Shown: one piece after another, positions 37,036 to 46,065 of the stretch | Layout of the letters: the number at the start of each line of letters is the position of its first letter | How positions within the stretch are numbered: the stretch's first letter is position 1 | Assembly: GCF_004216775.1 (NCBI RefSeq) | Contig: NZ_SGXF01000005.1 | Span: 59,521-123,520 of the forward strand | Length of the DNA: 64,000 nt | DNA from: Cuneatibacter caecimuris | Lineage (GTDB): Bacteria; Bacillota; Clostridia; Lachnospirales; Lachnospiraceae | Direction of reading: 5' to 3' | The notes under the pieces: generated by a model | Seen by the model: only the letters and a program-made list of their open reading frames with translations | Databases searched by the model: none | What the model was told of the DNA's origin: nothing | Translations under genes and position numbers: made by a program

Positions 37036-37058
37036 TTTACCACTAAAATAATGGTAAA
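37036..37058. promoter_or_regulatory. Operator-like dyad between Xre gene and pckA
   Basis: TTTACCA (37036-37042) and TGGTAAA (37052-37058) are perfect 7-base arms around 9 AT-rich bases, about 100 bases upstream of the pckA -35. Confidence 0.4.
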
Positions 37059-37156
37059 AAATTCCAGAACCCCTTTTGGAAACAATATGACTTAAAATTT
37101 TTGGCGAGTTTAGAGTTATTTAATAATTATTATGCTTCATTTCACTGTTTGGGTAA

Positions 37157-37185
37157 TTGACAAAGGCTTCACAAAATGAGATAAT
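37157..37185 (+). promoter_or_regulatory. Strong predicted promoter of pckA
   Basis: TTGACA (37157-37162), 17 bases, GATAAT (37180-37185) with an extended TGA, 39 bases before the ATG. Confidence 0.75.
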
Positions 37186-37224
37186 AAACACAAATTGAAT
37201 TTCTTTAAGAAGGAGGACATAATC

Positions 37225-38928
37225 ATGTCAACAAAAGCTATGTATCCCAGCAGCGAAATTGGCAAGGACAAGCCCGGATTTTCCAAGACTCGTTCTATTA
37301 TCGAAGCTGCTTTTTACGGTAACAACGTTGTAAAAGTAAATACACTGAAAGAGGCCTATAATCTGGCCAAGAATTCTCCGGGCACGATTGTGACTGACAT
37401 GCCTGTATACAGAGGCGAGGAGTTCGGTCTGGACAGCGATGCAAGGGTTCTGCTGTTTAACGACGGCGCCATCACAGGCCGTTATGCTGCTGCCAGAAGA
37501 ATTGCCGGCGAACCTGGCGTGGACTGCGAAGCGCTGGACAAGGTTGCGATGGACGCGATCTATGAGTCACGCTGGAAGACCATGTACCATGCAGAGGTTT
37601 ATGCAGGCCTGGATCCTGAATTCATGGTAAAATGCCATCTGCTGATTCCGGAAGGCGAAGAGAACATCCTGTATTCCTGGATGCTGAACTTCCAGTACAT
37701 GTCTGATGAATATGTAAAGATGTATAAGAACTCCAAACCCGTAGGCGACGGCAAGGAGCCTGATATCTATATTTTCTCCGATCCTCAGTGGGTTCCTGAA
37801 GACCGCCCCGGCGTTGATTTCAGCTGCCTGAGCGATCCTGCCAAGAAGACTCTGTGCTATTTCAACACCAGCACAAACTGCGCATGCATTCTGGGCATGA
37901 GATATTTCGGCGAGCATAAGAAGGGAACTCTGACCATGGTATGGGCAGTGGCAAACCGTAACGGCTATGCTTCCTGCCATGGCGGACAGAAGGAATATCT
38001 GCTGCCCGACGGCCGCAAGTATGTTGCTTCCGTATACGGCCTGTCCGGTTCCGGCAAGTCCACCCTGACCCATGCAAAGCATAACGGCAAGTATGAGATC
38101 AAGGTTCTGCACGATGACGCGTTCATTATCAATACTGATACCTGCGCTTCCGTTGCCATTGAGCCTACTTACTTTGATAAGACTGCAGATTATCCTACAG
38201 GCTGCCCTGACAATAAGTACCTTCTGACCGCCCAGAACTGCTCCGCGACCCTGGACGACGAAGGCAAGATTCAGCTGGTGACAGAAGATATCCGTAACGG
38301 CAACGGCCGTGCGATCAAGTCCAAACTGTGGTCTCCTAACCGTGTGGACAAGATTGAGGCTCCTGTTAATGCGATCTTCTGGATTATGAAGGATCCTACC
38401 ATTCCGCCGGTAGTAAAGCTGAAGGGCGCTTCTCTGGCATCTGTTATGGGCGCAACTCTGGCTACGAAGAGATCTTCCGCAGAGCGTCTGGCTCCCGGCG
38501 TAGATCCCAACAAGCTGGTTGTAGTACCTTATGCAAATCCTTTCAGAACCTATCCTCTGGCTGACGACTATGAGAAATTCAAGAAGCTGGTTGAAGAGAA
38601 GAACGTAGACTGCTATATCATCAACACCGGCGACTTCATGGGCAAGAAGGTAAAACCTGCTGATACTCTGGGCGTTCTGGAAGCTATTGTTGACGAGACC
38701 GCAGAGTTCAAGCCCTGGGGACCTTTCTCCGACATCGAGATCATGGATTGGGAAGGCTTTGTGCCTGACCTGAAGGATGCAGATTATGTCAGCCAGCTGA
38801 AGGCACGCATGCAGGACCGTGTAAACGAGATTGCAAACTTTGCGACTGCAAAGGGCGGATACGACAAGCTGCCTGATGATGCTCTGGAAGCAATCCAGAA
38901 AGTTGTTGATGAGGCGAATACTCTGTAA
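37225..38928 (+). CDS. pckA: Phosphoenolpyruvate carboxykinase (ATP)
   Basis: The enzyme interconverts oxaloacetate plus ATP with PEP, CO2 and ADP. In gut anaerobes it often runs in the CO2-fixing direction. The 567-residue product carries the kinase-1a P-loop GLSGSGKST (272-280) and the metal-binding region IINTDTCASVAIEP. It is slightly longer than E. coli PckA (540). The ATG follows AAGGAGG. Codon use is strongly biased, suggesting high expression; this bias also leaves a long open frame on the opposite strand. Confidence 0.95.
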   Translation: MSTKAMYPSSEIGKDKPGFSKTRSIIEAAFYGNNVVKVNTLKEAYNLAKNSPGTIVTDMPVYRGEEFGLDSDARVLLFNDGAITGRYAAARRIAGEPGVDCEALDKVAMDAIYESRWKTMYHAEVYAGLDPEFMVKCHLLIPEGEENILYSWMLNFQYMSDEYVKMYKNSKPVGDGKEPDIYIFSDPQWVPEDRPGVDFSCLSDPAKKTLCYFNTSTNCACILGMRYFGEHKKGTLTMVWAVANRNGYASCHGGQKEYLLPDGRKYVASVYGLSGSGKSTLTHAKHNGKYEIKVLHDDAFIINTDTCASVAIEPTYFDKTADYPTGCPDNKYLLTAQNCSATLDDEGKIQLVTEDIRNGNGRAIKSKLWSPNRVDKIEAPVNAIFWIMKDPTIPPVVKLKGASLASVMGATLATKRSSAERLAPGVDPNKLVVVPYANPFRTYPLADDYEKFKKLVEEKNVDCYIINTGDFMGKKVKPADTLGVLEAIVDETAEFKPWGPFSDIEIMDWEGFVPDLKDADYVSQLKARMQDRVNEIANFATAKGGYDKLPDDALEAIQKVVDEANTL

Positions 38929-38956
38929 TACTGTATGAGGTATCATTACTGATAAT

Positions 38957-39011
38957 AAAAATGCCCGTTGCCGGGCCAGCCTGAGCTGGCTCTTGTGCAA
39001 CGGGTATTTTT
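38957..39011. terminator. Bidirectional terminator between pckA and malQ
   Basis: AAAAATGCCCGTTGC pairs with GCAACGGGTATTTTT (one G-U pair). An inner hairpin GCCAGC...GCTGGC lies within. T-runs occur in both directions. Confidence 0.85.
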
Positions 39012-39015
39012 GGTT

Positions 39016-39056
39016 GTTTCATAGGAAACTGTGTTTCCTATGAAACAAACCCCCTT
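39016..39056. repeat. Terminator-following structured repeat, truncated copy A
   Basis: A perfect 14-bp inverted repeat, GTTTCATAGGAAAC (39016-39029) with 39033-39046, 3-base loop, followed by AAACAAACCCCC. It shares the CATAGGAA...TTCCTATG core and C-rich tail with copies at 47269, 52529 and 62084-62449. It begins 4 bases after a terminator T-tract. The GGGGG half and later hairpins are missing. Confidence 0.75.
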
Positions 39057-39065
39057 TATTGAGGT

Positions 39066-40607
39066 TCAGTCTTCTTCCGGCTCCGGGCTGTTATCGGGTG
39101 AGAATCTGCCGTACAGCACAGCCATTTCTTTCAGATACTGTGCCAGACCGGGAGACAATGCATCTTTGCGAAATCTGAACTGCCAGTTGCCGGAAGGCAC
39201 GGAGGGCGTGTTCATGCGGCAGTCGCTGCCGTAACCCAGCACATCCTGAATGGGATAGACTGCGTAGCGGGCCACAGAGCCGAGGGCTGTCCGTATGAAA
39301 TCCAGATGTATCATCCGCGCGTCTGTGTTCATATACCGGCGCACCCGGTCCTGAAGTCCTTCATCCATGCTCAGATACCAGCCCAGGGCAGTATCATTGT
39401 CATGAGTCCCTGTATAGCAGATACAGTTGGCCGTAGTAAAATTGTGGGGCAGCATGCTGCTGTCATCTTCATTTTCAAACCCAAACTGCAGTACCTTCAT
39501 TCCCGGAAAGCCAAAATCATCCCTGAGCTTCTCTACTTCCGGCGTGATGACGCCCAGGTCCTCAGCCCAGATGGGCAGGCTGTCACCTAAAGCGCTGCGG
39601 ATGGCGCGGAACAGATCTGCGTCCGGCCCTTTGACCCATTTTCCCTTTCGAGCGGTTGTTTCACCATAGGGAATGGAGCAATAGGCTTCGAATCCCCGGA
39701 AATGGTCGATACGAAGATAATCCACTTGCTTCAGCTGATGGCTGATCCGTTTGATCCACCACTGGTAGCCCTCTTTTTTGTGGGCCGCCCAGTTGTACAG
39801 CGGATTGCCCCAGAGCTGGCCGTCCTCGCTGAAGTAGTCAGGAGGCACCCCCGCCACGGCGGTAGGGAATCCCTTGGAATCCAGCTGGAATAAATGCGGC
39901 TGGGCCCATACGTCGGCGCTGTCCATGGATACAAAGATCGGGATATCCCCCACAATGAGAATTCCCTTTGTTGCCGCGTAGCTGCGCACTTCATTCCATT
40001 GCTGGAAGAAAAGGAACTGAATAAATTTGTAATAGTATATCCCTTCTGCCAGATCTGCGCTCCAGTTTTTTCTTAACTCAGGAGTGAGGCGCCGATCAGA
40101 GGCCGGCCATTCCAGAAAAGACCGCCCCTTGCGGGCGTCTTTTGCAGCCATGAAAAGCGCGTAATCTTCCAGCCAATCGGCTTCCCTGGAGCAAAACGCC
40201 TGGAAATCTTCTTTTTGGTTTTGGGAAGAGGACTTCCTGAAACGCTCACAGGCAATATGAAACAGAGCGGTTTTCCAGGTGATAACCGGACCATAATCCA
40301 CTTTATCCTGAGAAAATTCAGGAGTATCTTTAAGATCCTCCTCTGTCAGAAGTCCTTGTTCCAGTAGCTTTTCAGGGCTGACGAGCAGCGGCTGCCCGGC
40401 AAAGGCTGAAAATGACTGATACGGAGAATCTCCGTAACCTGTATGGCCTAAAGGAAGGACCTGCCAGAGCTTTTGTCCCGCGGCGGCAAGAAAATCCAGA
40501 AATTCATAGGTCCCGCTCCCGAAATCCCCGATTCCATAGGGGGAGGGGAAGGAAGTGGGGTGCGCCAGGATGCCAGCCATCCTAAGCGGCTTCTGTTGTT
40601 CTTTCAT
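39066..40607 (-). CDS. malQ: 4-alpha-glucanotransferase (amylomaltase)
   Basis: This GH77 enzyme transfers alpha-1,4-glucan chains in maltodextrin and glycogen metabolism. The 513-residue product has the family N-terminus GILAHPTSFPSPYGIGDFG, VLPLGHTGYGDSPYQSFS and LRIDHFRGFE (nucleophile Asp). It also has WAEDLGVITPEV (acid/base Glu) and the later YTGTHDNDTALGW. ATG 40607 has GGAGG upstream on the minus strand and its own promoter. It is convergent with pckA. Confidence 0.96.
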   Translation of the reverse strand: MKEQQKPLRMAGILAHPTSFPSPYGIGDFGSGTYEFLDFLAAAGQKLWQVLPLGHTGYGDSPYQSFSAFAGQPLLVSPEKLLEQGLLTEEDLKDTPEFSQDKVDYGPVITWKTALFHIACERFRKSSSQNQKEDFQAFCSREADWLEDYALFMAAKDARKGRSFLEWPASDRRLTPELRKNWSADLAEGIYYYKFIQFLFFQQWNEVRSYAATKGILIVGDIPIFVSMDSADVWAQPHLFQLDSKGFPTAVAGVPPDYFSEDGQLWGNPLYNWAAHKKEGYQWWIKRISHQLKQVDYLRIDHFRGFEAYCSIPYGETTARKGKWVKGPDADLFRAIRSALGDSLPIWAEDLGVITPEVEKLRDDFGFPGMKVLQFGFENEDDSSMLPHNFTTANCICYTGTHDNDTALGWYLSMDEGLQDRVRRYMNTDARMIHLDFIRTALGSVARYAVYPIQDVLGYGSDCRMNTPSVPSGNWQFRFRKDALSPGLAQYLKEMAVLYGRFSPDNSPEPEED

Positions 40608-40652
40608 ATGTACCTCCAAAATTAAGGGCTTCAAGCCCGGCAATCTAAATGT

Positions 40653-40681
40653 ATTATAAAGGATGGGACGCGGGTTTGCAA
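40653..40681 (-). promoter_or_regulatory. Predicted promoter of malQ
   Basis: Minus strand: TTGCAA (40681-40676), 17 bases, TATAAT (40658-40653). Confidence 0.7.
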
Positions 40682-40700
40682 TGGGACTTTACAAAAAGCC

Positions 40701-40729
40701 TTGCCAGAGCAGGGAAATTGTGCTACACT
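40701..40729 (+). promoter_or_regulatory. Predicted promoter of fabV
   Basis: TTGCCA (40701-40706), 17 bases, TACACT (40724-40729) with an extended TGC. It is divergent from the malQ promoter. Confidence 0.7.
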
Positions 40730-40775
40730 GTTTTTGTTTGAAGATCAAAATAAATGATTCCGGGAGGAAAAGAAC

Positions 40776-41930
40776 ATGATAATCGAGCCAAAGGTGAGAG
40801 GGTTTATTTGTACCACAGCGCATCCCGACGGCTGCCGTGAAAATGTGAAGCAACAGATAGAATATGTAAAAAGCCGGGGCAGGATGGAAGGACCGTCCAA
40901 AGTTCTGGTAATCGGCGGGTCTACGGGTTACGGACTGGCTTCCAGGATCGCAGCCGCCTTTGGATGCGGGGCCGCTACTCTGGGCATTATGTTTGAAAAA
41001 GTAGCTACAGAAAAACGCACTGCCACCCCCGGCTGGTATAATACAATGGCTTTTGAGGGGTTTGCAGAGGAAGACGGGCTCTATGCCCGGACGCTGAACG
41101 GGGACGCTTTTTCCATGGAGATGAAGGAGCAGACGGTTCAGGCGATCCGCGAGGACCTGGGACAAATCGATATGGTGATATACAGCCTGGCCGCGCCGCG
41201 CCGTACCATGCCGGACGGGACGGTGTATTCCTCTGTATTAAAAACAACAAATGGAATATTTACTAATAAATCCCTGAATCTCAGAAATAACCAGATTGAA
41301 GAGGCTTCCATTTCCCCTGCCTCACAGGAGGAGACAGCAGCTACGGTAAAGGTGATGGGCGGAGAGGACTGGATGGACTGGATGCGTGTTTTGTCCCGAG
41401 CCGGCGTGCTTGCGCCACATTTCAAAACGCTGGCATATTCATATATCGGACCGGAGTTAACCTATCCTGTTTATTATGAAGGTACGATCGGAATGGCAAA
41501 ACAGCATTTGTGCGAAACTGCAAGGAAAATCAATCAGGAGATTCCTGGGGCGGAGGCCCTGGTTTCAGTGAATAAAGCGCTGGTGACACAGGCCAGTTCT
41601 GCAATTCCTATAGTGCCGCTGTATATGGCGATACTGTATCATGTGATGAAGGAAAAGGGACTGCATGAAGGGTGTATCCAGCAGATGGACCGCCTGTTCA
41701 GAGAAAAACTGGCCGGACAGGCAGAAACGGATGGCAGTGGGCTGATTCGCCTGGACGACTACGAAATGCGTGAAGACGTTCAGTCTGAAGTAATGCGTTT
41801 ATGGGAAGTGGTGAATACAGAAAATCTGCGGCAGTGCGCGGATCTGGAAGGCTACTGGGAAGATTTTTACCATATGTTCGGGTTCGGGTTTGAAAATGTG
41901 GACTATACCAGGGACGTGCCTCTGACTTAA
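40776..41930 (+). CDS. fabV: Trans-2-enoyl-CoA/ACP reductase FabV
   Basis: This NADH-dependent reductase saturates trans-2-enoyl-CoA or enoyl-ACP, used in fatty acid synthesis or butyrate-type chain elongation. The 384-residue product has the Rossmann start VLVIGGSTGYGLASR. It carries the Y-x8-K catalytic motif in YYEGTIGMAK, and MIIEPKVRGFICTTAHPDGC at the N-terminus as in FabV/TER. Length is close to the usual 395-400. GGGAGG precedes the ATG. Confidence 0.95.
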   Translation: MIIEPKVRGFICTTAHPDGCRENVKQQIEYVKSRGRMEGPSKVLVIGGSTGYGLASRIAAAFGCGAATLGIMFEKVATEKRTATPGWYNTMAFEGFAEEDGLYARTLNGDAFSMEMKEQTVQAIREDLGQIDMVIYSLAAPRRTMPDGTVYSSVLKTTNGIFTNKSLNLRNNQIEEASISPASQEETAATVKVMGGEDWMDWMRVLSRAGVLAPHFKTLAYSYIGPELTYPVYYEGTIGMAKQHLCETARKINQEIPGAEALVSVNKALVTQASSAIPIVPLYMAILYHVMKEKGLHEGCIQQMDRLFREKLAGQAETDGSGLIRLDDYEMREDVQSEVMRLWEVVNTENLRQCADLEGYWEDFYHMFGFGFENVDYTRDVPLT

Positions 41931-41993
41931 AAACGGCTGAAAACAGGAAAATCAGGCGGAAAACTGAAAAGAACTGGAATAGAAAACAGGAAA

Positions 41994-42030
41994 GTGCTAT
42001 ACTGGAATCAAATCAGTATAGTACTTTTTT
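41994..42030 (+). promoter_or_regulatory. Dyad overlapping the dehydrogenase promoter (or a fabV terminator)
   Basis: The arms GTGCTATACTG (41994-42004) and CAGTATAGTAC (42014-42024) are inverted with one mismatch around 9 bases and are followed by T6-7. The left arm contains an extended -10, TGC-TATACT (41995-42003). It may be an operator or a small terminator. Confidence 0.5.
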
Positions 42031-42046
42031 TGAGGAGGTAGGGCTA

Positions 42047-43078
42047 ATGAAAATGCTGCAGCAAGTGATGACAGCGCCGGGGGAAATCAAATTTCAGGAG
42101 GCGCCGGTACCTGAAGCCGGACCAGGGCAGGTCCTGATAAAAATGATGAAAATCGGAATTTGCGGTTCTGATATTCACGTATATCACGGAAAACATCCGT
42201 TTACTTCTTATCCGGTTACACAGGGGCATGAGGTGTCCGGAGAGATCGCCGCGCTGGGGGACGGCGTGGAGAATCTGCGCGTTGGGCAGAAGGTGACGGT
42301 TCAGCCTCAGGTGGTGTGTGGAGAGTGCTATCCCTGCCGCCATGGAAAATACAATTTGTGTGAGAAACTGAAGGTGATGGGATTTCAGACTACCGGCATG
42401 GCTTCCCACTATTTCGTTGCGGACGCTTTCCGGGTGACGCCTCTGCCCGAAGAAATGAGCTATGCGGAAGGAGCCATGATAGAACCGTTGGCTGTTGCAG
42501 TACATGCCGTGCGCCGTGCCGGAGACGTGGCAGGCCAGAAAATTGCGGTTCTGGGAGCCGGCCCCATAGGCATTCTGGTAGCGCAGGCTGCGAAAGGCCT
42601 GGGGGCCGGGCAGGTGATGATCACGGACGTCAGCAGCCTGCGCCTGAAGAAAGCGGCTGAATGCGGCGCCGATTTCTGTGTGAATACGAAAGAAAGAGAT
42701 TTCGGAGAAGCGATGGAGGAGTGTTTTGGCCCGGATAAAGCAGATGTGATCTATGACTGCGCCGGGAATAACGTGACCATCGGGCAGGCCGTCCAATATG
42801 CCAGAAAGGGCAGCACGATTATTCTGGTAGCGGTATTCGCGGACCTGGCTACCGTGGATCTGGCGGTGCTCAATGATCATGAACTGGACCTGAACACTTC
42901 CATGATGTACCGGAATGAGGACTATCTTGAAGCGATCCGGCTGGCCGGAGAGGGGAAAGTCCTGCTGAAACCTCTGATTTCAGCGACTTTTGACTTTGAG
43001 GATTATCTGAAGGCATACCGGTATATTGACGAGAACAGGGAAAGCACCATGAAGGTGCTGATTGATGTGCAGAGATAG
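42047..43078 (+). CDS. Zinc-dependent alcohol/polyol dehydrogenase (MDR family)
   Basis: This 343-residue medium-chain dehydrogenase has the catalytic zinc ligands in GICGSD (Cys) and QGHEVSG (His-Glu). The structural zinc Cys set is in CGECYPCRHGKYNLC, and the NAD site is VLGAGPIGIL. It is closest to sorbitol/idonate/threonine dehydrogenase-like members; the substrate is not fixed by sequence. GAGGAGG precedes the ATG. DegV follows after 8 bases. Confidence 0.92.
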   Translation: MKMLQQVMTAPGEIKFQEAPVPEAGPGQVLIKMMKIGICGSDIHVYHGKHPFTSYPVTQGHEVSGEIAALGDGVENLRVGQKVTVQPQVVCGECYPCRHGKYNLCEKLKVMGFQTTGMASHYFVADAFRVTPLPEEMSYAEGAMIEPLAVAVHAVRRAGDVAGQKIAVLGAGPIGILVAQAAKGLGAGQVMITDVSSLRLKKAAECGADFCVNTKERDFGEAMEECFGPDKADVIYDCAGNNVTIGQAVQYARKGSTIILVAVFADLATVDLAVLNDHELDLNTSMMYRNEDYLEAIRLAGEGKVLLKPLISATFDFEDYLKAYRYIDENRESTMKVLIDVQR

Positions 43079-43086
43079 GAGAAATT

Positions 43087-43944
43087 ATGGCAGAGAAAAT
43101 TATTATAAGCGCCGACAGCACCTGCGATCTGGGCCGGGAGCTGAAAGAGCAATACCACGTGGAATACTACCCGCTGCATATTATTCTGGAAGAAAAGGAT
43201 TATCTGGACAATGTGACTATACAGCCGGAAGAATTGTACAGAGCTTACGAACAGCGTAAGGTGCTGCCCAAGACCGCAGCGGTGAACGCGGCGGAATATA
43301 TCCAGTATTTTGAACCCTGGGTGAAACAGGGATACGATGTGGTTCATGTGAACCTGGGCGGAGCGCTGTCCAGCTCCTATCAGAACTGCTGCCTTGCGGC
43401 GGAGGAGCTGGGCCATGTATATCCTGTAGATTCCTGCAATCTTTCCACCGGTACCGGCCATCTAGTGCTGGACGGGGTAAAGATGGCGGCTGCCGGCCTG
43501 GGCGCGGGAGAGATTCAGAGGCGTCTGAATGAGCGCCGGGGCCGCGTGCATTCCAGCTTCATTCTGGATACGCTGAAGTTTATGGCCGCAGGCGGGCGCT
43601 GCTCCGCGGTGACGGCCTTCGGGGCTAACCTGCTGAATTTAAAGCCTTGTATTGAGGTGGATAACCGTTCGGGGGCTATGGGAGTGGGCAAAAAGTACCG
43701 GGGAAACCTGGATAAGGTGCTGGTACGCTACACAAAAGACCAGCTTGCGGGATATGAAAAGATTAATACAGATAAAATATTCATCACTCATTCCGGGATA
43801 GCTGAAGCATATATAGAGCTGGTCAAGAAAACGATCCAGGAAACAATGCATTTTGAACATATCTATGTGACCAGGGCCAGCTGTACGATTTCCAGTCACT
43901 GCGGGCCGAATACCCTTGGGATTTTGTTCGAGACAGAGGCATAA
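43087..43944 (+). CDS. DegV family fatty-acid-binding protein
   Basis: This 285-residue protein has the DegV start IIISADSTCDLG, the conserved TAAVNAAEY (Thr/Ser contacts to the fatty acid carboxylate) and GALSSSYQNC. DegV (FakB) proteins carry fatty acids for phosphorylation by FakA. No FakA is nearby. It is likely cotranscribed with the upstream dehydrogenase. Confidence 0.92.
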   Translation: MAEKIIISADSTCDLGRELKEQYHVEYYPLHIILEEKDYLDNVTIQPEELYRAYEQRKVLPKTAAVNAAEYIQYFEPWVKQGYDVVHVNLGGALSSSYQNCCLAAEELGHVYPVDSCNLSTGTGHLVLDGVKMAAAGLGAGEIQRRLNERRGRVHSSFILDTLKFMAAGGRCSAVTAFGANLLNLKPCIEVDNRSGAMGVGKKYRGNLDKVLVRYTKDQLAGYEKINTDKIFITHSGIAEAYIELVKKTIQETMHFEHIYVTRASCTISSHCGPNTLGILFETEA

Positions 43945-43981
43945 GGCCGGAAATATTCCAGGCTGCTTTGCGGAGGTAAGC

Positions 43982-44527
43982 ATGAAAGCAAGAATTGTAA
44001 TTGTTTCCGGGGCCTGCGGGACGGGTAAAACCAGCATAGCGCGTTTATTGGCGGAAAATTCCAGCTGCGCCCGGGCAGCTCATCTGCACACGGACGACTT
44101 TTATCAATATATACGCAAGGGATATACTGCGCCCTGGTTAGATGAATCAGGGGATCAGAACGAAACCGTGATTGACGCAGTTGTAGCCAGCGCTAAAAAG
44201 TTTTCTGAAGGCGGGTATGAGGTTTATGTGGACGGGGTGATAGGCCCGTGGTTTCTTGCGCCATGGACAGAGACAGCCAGGGAAGGAATTGATATAAGAT
44301 ACATCGTTTTGCGCCCGGATGAACAGACGACGGTTTCACGGGCGTTAAAACGGGAACAGAGAGATTTTTTTCCTTTGAGCCGTGACGCGATCATAGATGT
44401 TTGGCAGTCATTATCCAATTTGGGCAAGTATGAGCCAAATGTCATTGATACCACCGCACAAACCATTGAGGAGAGTGCGGCGTGCATTCAAAAGATGCTG
44501 CAGGAAGGCGCCTTTCGCATATTATGA
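43982..44527 (+). CDS. P-loop kinase-like ATPase
   Basis: This 181-residue protein has Walker A GACGTGKTS near residues 10-18, an acidic HTDDFY, and a lid-like Arg-rich RALKREQRDFF. It resembles small-molecule or nucleotide kinases (AAA_33 type). The substrate is unknown. ATG 43982 has GGAGG upstream; the longer frame overlaps degV. Confidence 0.8.
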   Translation: MKARIVIVSGACGTGKTSIARLLAENSSCARAAHLHTDDFYQYIRKGYTAPWLDESGDQNETVIDAVVASAKKFSEGGYEVYVDGVIGPWFLAPWTETAREGIDIRYIVLRPDEQTTVSRALKREQRDFFPLSRDAIIDVWQSLSNLGKYEPNVIDTTAQTIEESAACIQKMLQEGAFRIL

Positions 44528-44604
44528 ATATATAGCCGTTAAATCAATCGAAGAGGCAATCTGGCTATTGACTTCTTTCAGGATATCGTATATATTTATA
44601 ACAG

Positions 44605-44616
44605 TTCTATATAGAA
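44605..44616. promoter_or_regulatory. Possible MarR operator
   Basis: A perfect 12-base palindrome, TTCTATATAGAA, with GTTCTA repeated at 44619-44624, lies 30 bases before the MarR start. This is the expected position for autoregulation. Confidence 0.45.
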
Positions 44617-44646
44617 TAGTTCTAACATGAAAAGAGAGGGGAGAGT

Positions 44647-45093
44647 TTGGAAACAAGAGGAGGATTTTATATTACCCAAATTAAACAGCTTCAGGACAGG
44701 ATTTTCGAACGCCTGCTGCATGAGAACAATATAGAGATCAGCGGGGGACAGGGGCGGATTTTATTTGTTTTATGGAAAACGGATCATCTTACGATCAGTG
44801 AAATCAGTAAGAAAACAGCTCTTGCTAAAAATACGGTTTCAATAGTGGTAAACGGCATGGTTAATAAAGGGATTTTAGAGAGGGCGATCAACCCTGGCAA
44901 TCGTAGGGAAACGGTGATATCACTTACGGATTATGCCAAATCATTACAAAAAAAATATGAAGAGGTCTCTCAGCAGATGAACGCCATATTTTATCAGGGG
45001 TTTTCTGAGAAAGAGCAAAAGCAGTTTGAGCAGTACCTGGTCCGTATACTTGATACCCTGACTGGGGCTGAAGATGCAAATAAGCATAAATAA
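44647..45093 (+). CDS. MarR family transcriptional regulator
   Basis: This 148-residue winged-helix regulator has HLTISEISKKTALAKNTVS as the recognition helix-turn-helix and a wing around NPGNRRETVISLT. The start is TTG with GAGGGGAGAG immediately upstream. It leads an apparent operon with an S66 peptidase, a PPOX-like protein and a flavin reductase-like protein (gaps of 27, 45 and 32 bases). Confidence 0.88.
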   Translation: METRGGFYITQIKQLQDRIFERLLHENNIEISGGQGRILFVLWKTDHLTISEISKKTALAKNTVSIVVNGMVNKGILERAINPGNRRETVISLTDYAKSLQKKYEEVSQQMNAIFYQGFSEKEQKQFEQYLVRILDTLTGAEDANKHK

Positions 45094-45120
45094 TTTATGC
45101 GGCAGAAAAGAGGTATTTCA

Positions 45121-46020
45121 ATGCAGGCGGACAGACTGAACAAAGACGGAGCGATAGGGATTATCTGCACCAGCCATGTAGCTGATATGGAACGGTATGG
45201 AATAATCACCGCGACAATGGAACGGCTTGGATATAAGGTGGTGCTGGGCCGCAATATACAGAAGAATACTTTTGGATATGCTGCCAGTGCAGAAGAGCGC
45301 GCTTCGGACCTGAATGCAATGGTTGCGGATAAAAGTGTACAGATGGTGTTATTTGGCGGCGGAGAGAGCGCTGTTGAGATCCTGCCTTATATTGATTATG
45401 AAAATATCCGAAGATATCCGAAACTGTTCAGCAGCTACAGCGATGGCACTTCAATCCTGAATGCCATATATGCCCAAACGGGGCTGTTAACTTATTATGG
45501 CTGTGGGCCAGGCGAGTTTGCTGATTTGAGATACTACGACTATACGCAGTTTATTTCACACTTTATTGAAGGCTGCGAAGCAAGGCATTTTGCCAGGGAC
45601 AGCCGCTGGAAAATACTGTGTGCGGGTTCTTGCGACGGGATTTTAATTGGCGGTTATGCGCCGATTGTCGGGTTAATGCTGTCCAATAAATATTTTAACT
45701 ATGATGGGAATCAAAAATATATCTTGTTTCTTGAAGATCATGAAAAATTCAGCTGTGTCGGCGCTGTGAGCACTTATCTCGCTTTTATTGAGCAGAGTGA
45801 ATTTATAAATAACGTAGCCGGACTGATTTTCGGGCATTATTCGCCGAACCCTCCGGATGCATTATTGTATTGCCTTGAGCGGTTTGGTCGGGTGAACAAT
45901 ATACCTGTTGTATATACAGATGATTTTGGGCATGGCGTGAAGCATGGTATTCTGCCTATTGGGGCGGAGGCCCATCTTGACAGTGAAAACCAAAGTCTGA
46001 TTTACCGTGGTTTCAGTTGA
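45121..46020 (+). CDS. S66 family LD-carboxypeptidase / MccF-like protein
   Basis: This 299-residue serine peptidase of family S66 has the nucleophile Ser in FSSYSDGTSILNAI, a Glu in FLEDHEKF, and His in FGHGVKHGILPIG. Members trim L,D-peptide bonds in peptidoglycan recycling or destroy microcin-C-type toxic nucleotides (MccF). The subgroup cannot be settled by eye; beside a MarR regulator, a resistance role is plausible. ATG 45121 has AAAGAGG correctly spaced; ATG 45097 is earlier without a site. Confidence 0.88.
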   Translation: MQADRLNKDGAIGIICTSHVADMERYGIITATMERLGYKVVLGRNIQKNTFGYAASAEERASDLNAMVADKSVQMVLFGGGESAVEILPYIDYENIRRYPKLFSSYSDGTSILNAIYAQTGLLTYYGCGPGEFADLRYYDYTQFISHFIEGCEARHFARDSRWKILCAGSCDGILIGGYAPIVGLMLSNKYFNYDGNQKYILFLEDHEKFSCVGAVSTYLAFIEQSEFINNVAGLIFGHYSPNPPDALLYCLERFGRVNNIPVVYTDDFGHGVKHGILPIGAEAHLDSENQSLIYRGFS

Positions 46021-46065
46021 AAATATTTTACGGAGTTTTCAGGAAAATAAAAAGGAGGAGTACCC

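Noticed and set aside
37567..39000. 477-codon open frame opposite pckA
   Set aside because: The strong codon bias of pckA leaves the antisense frame open. The product resembles no known protein.
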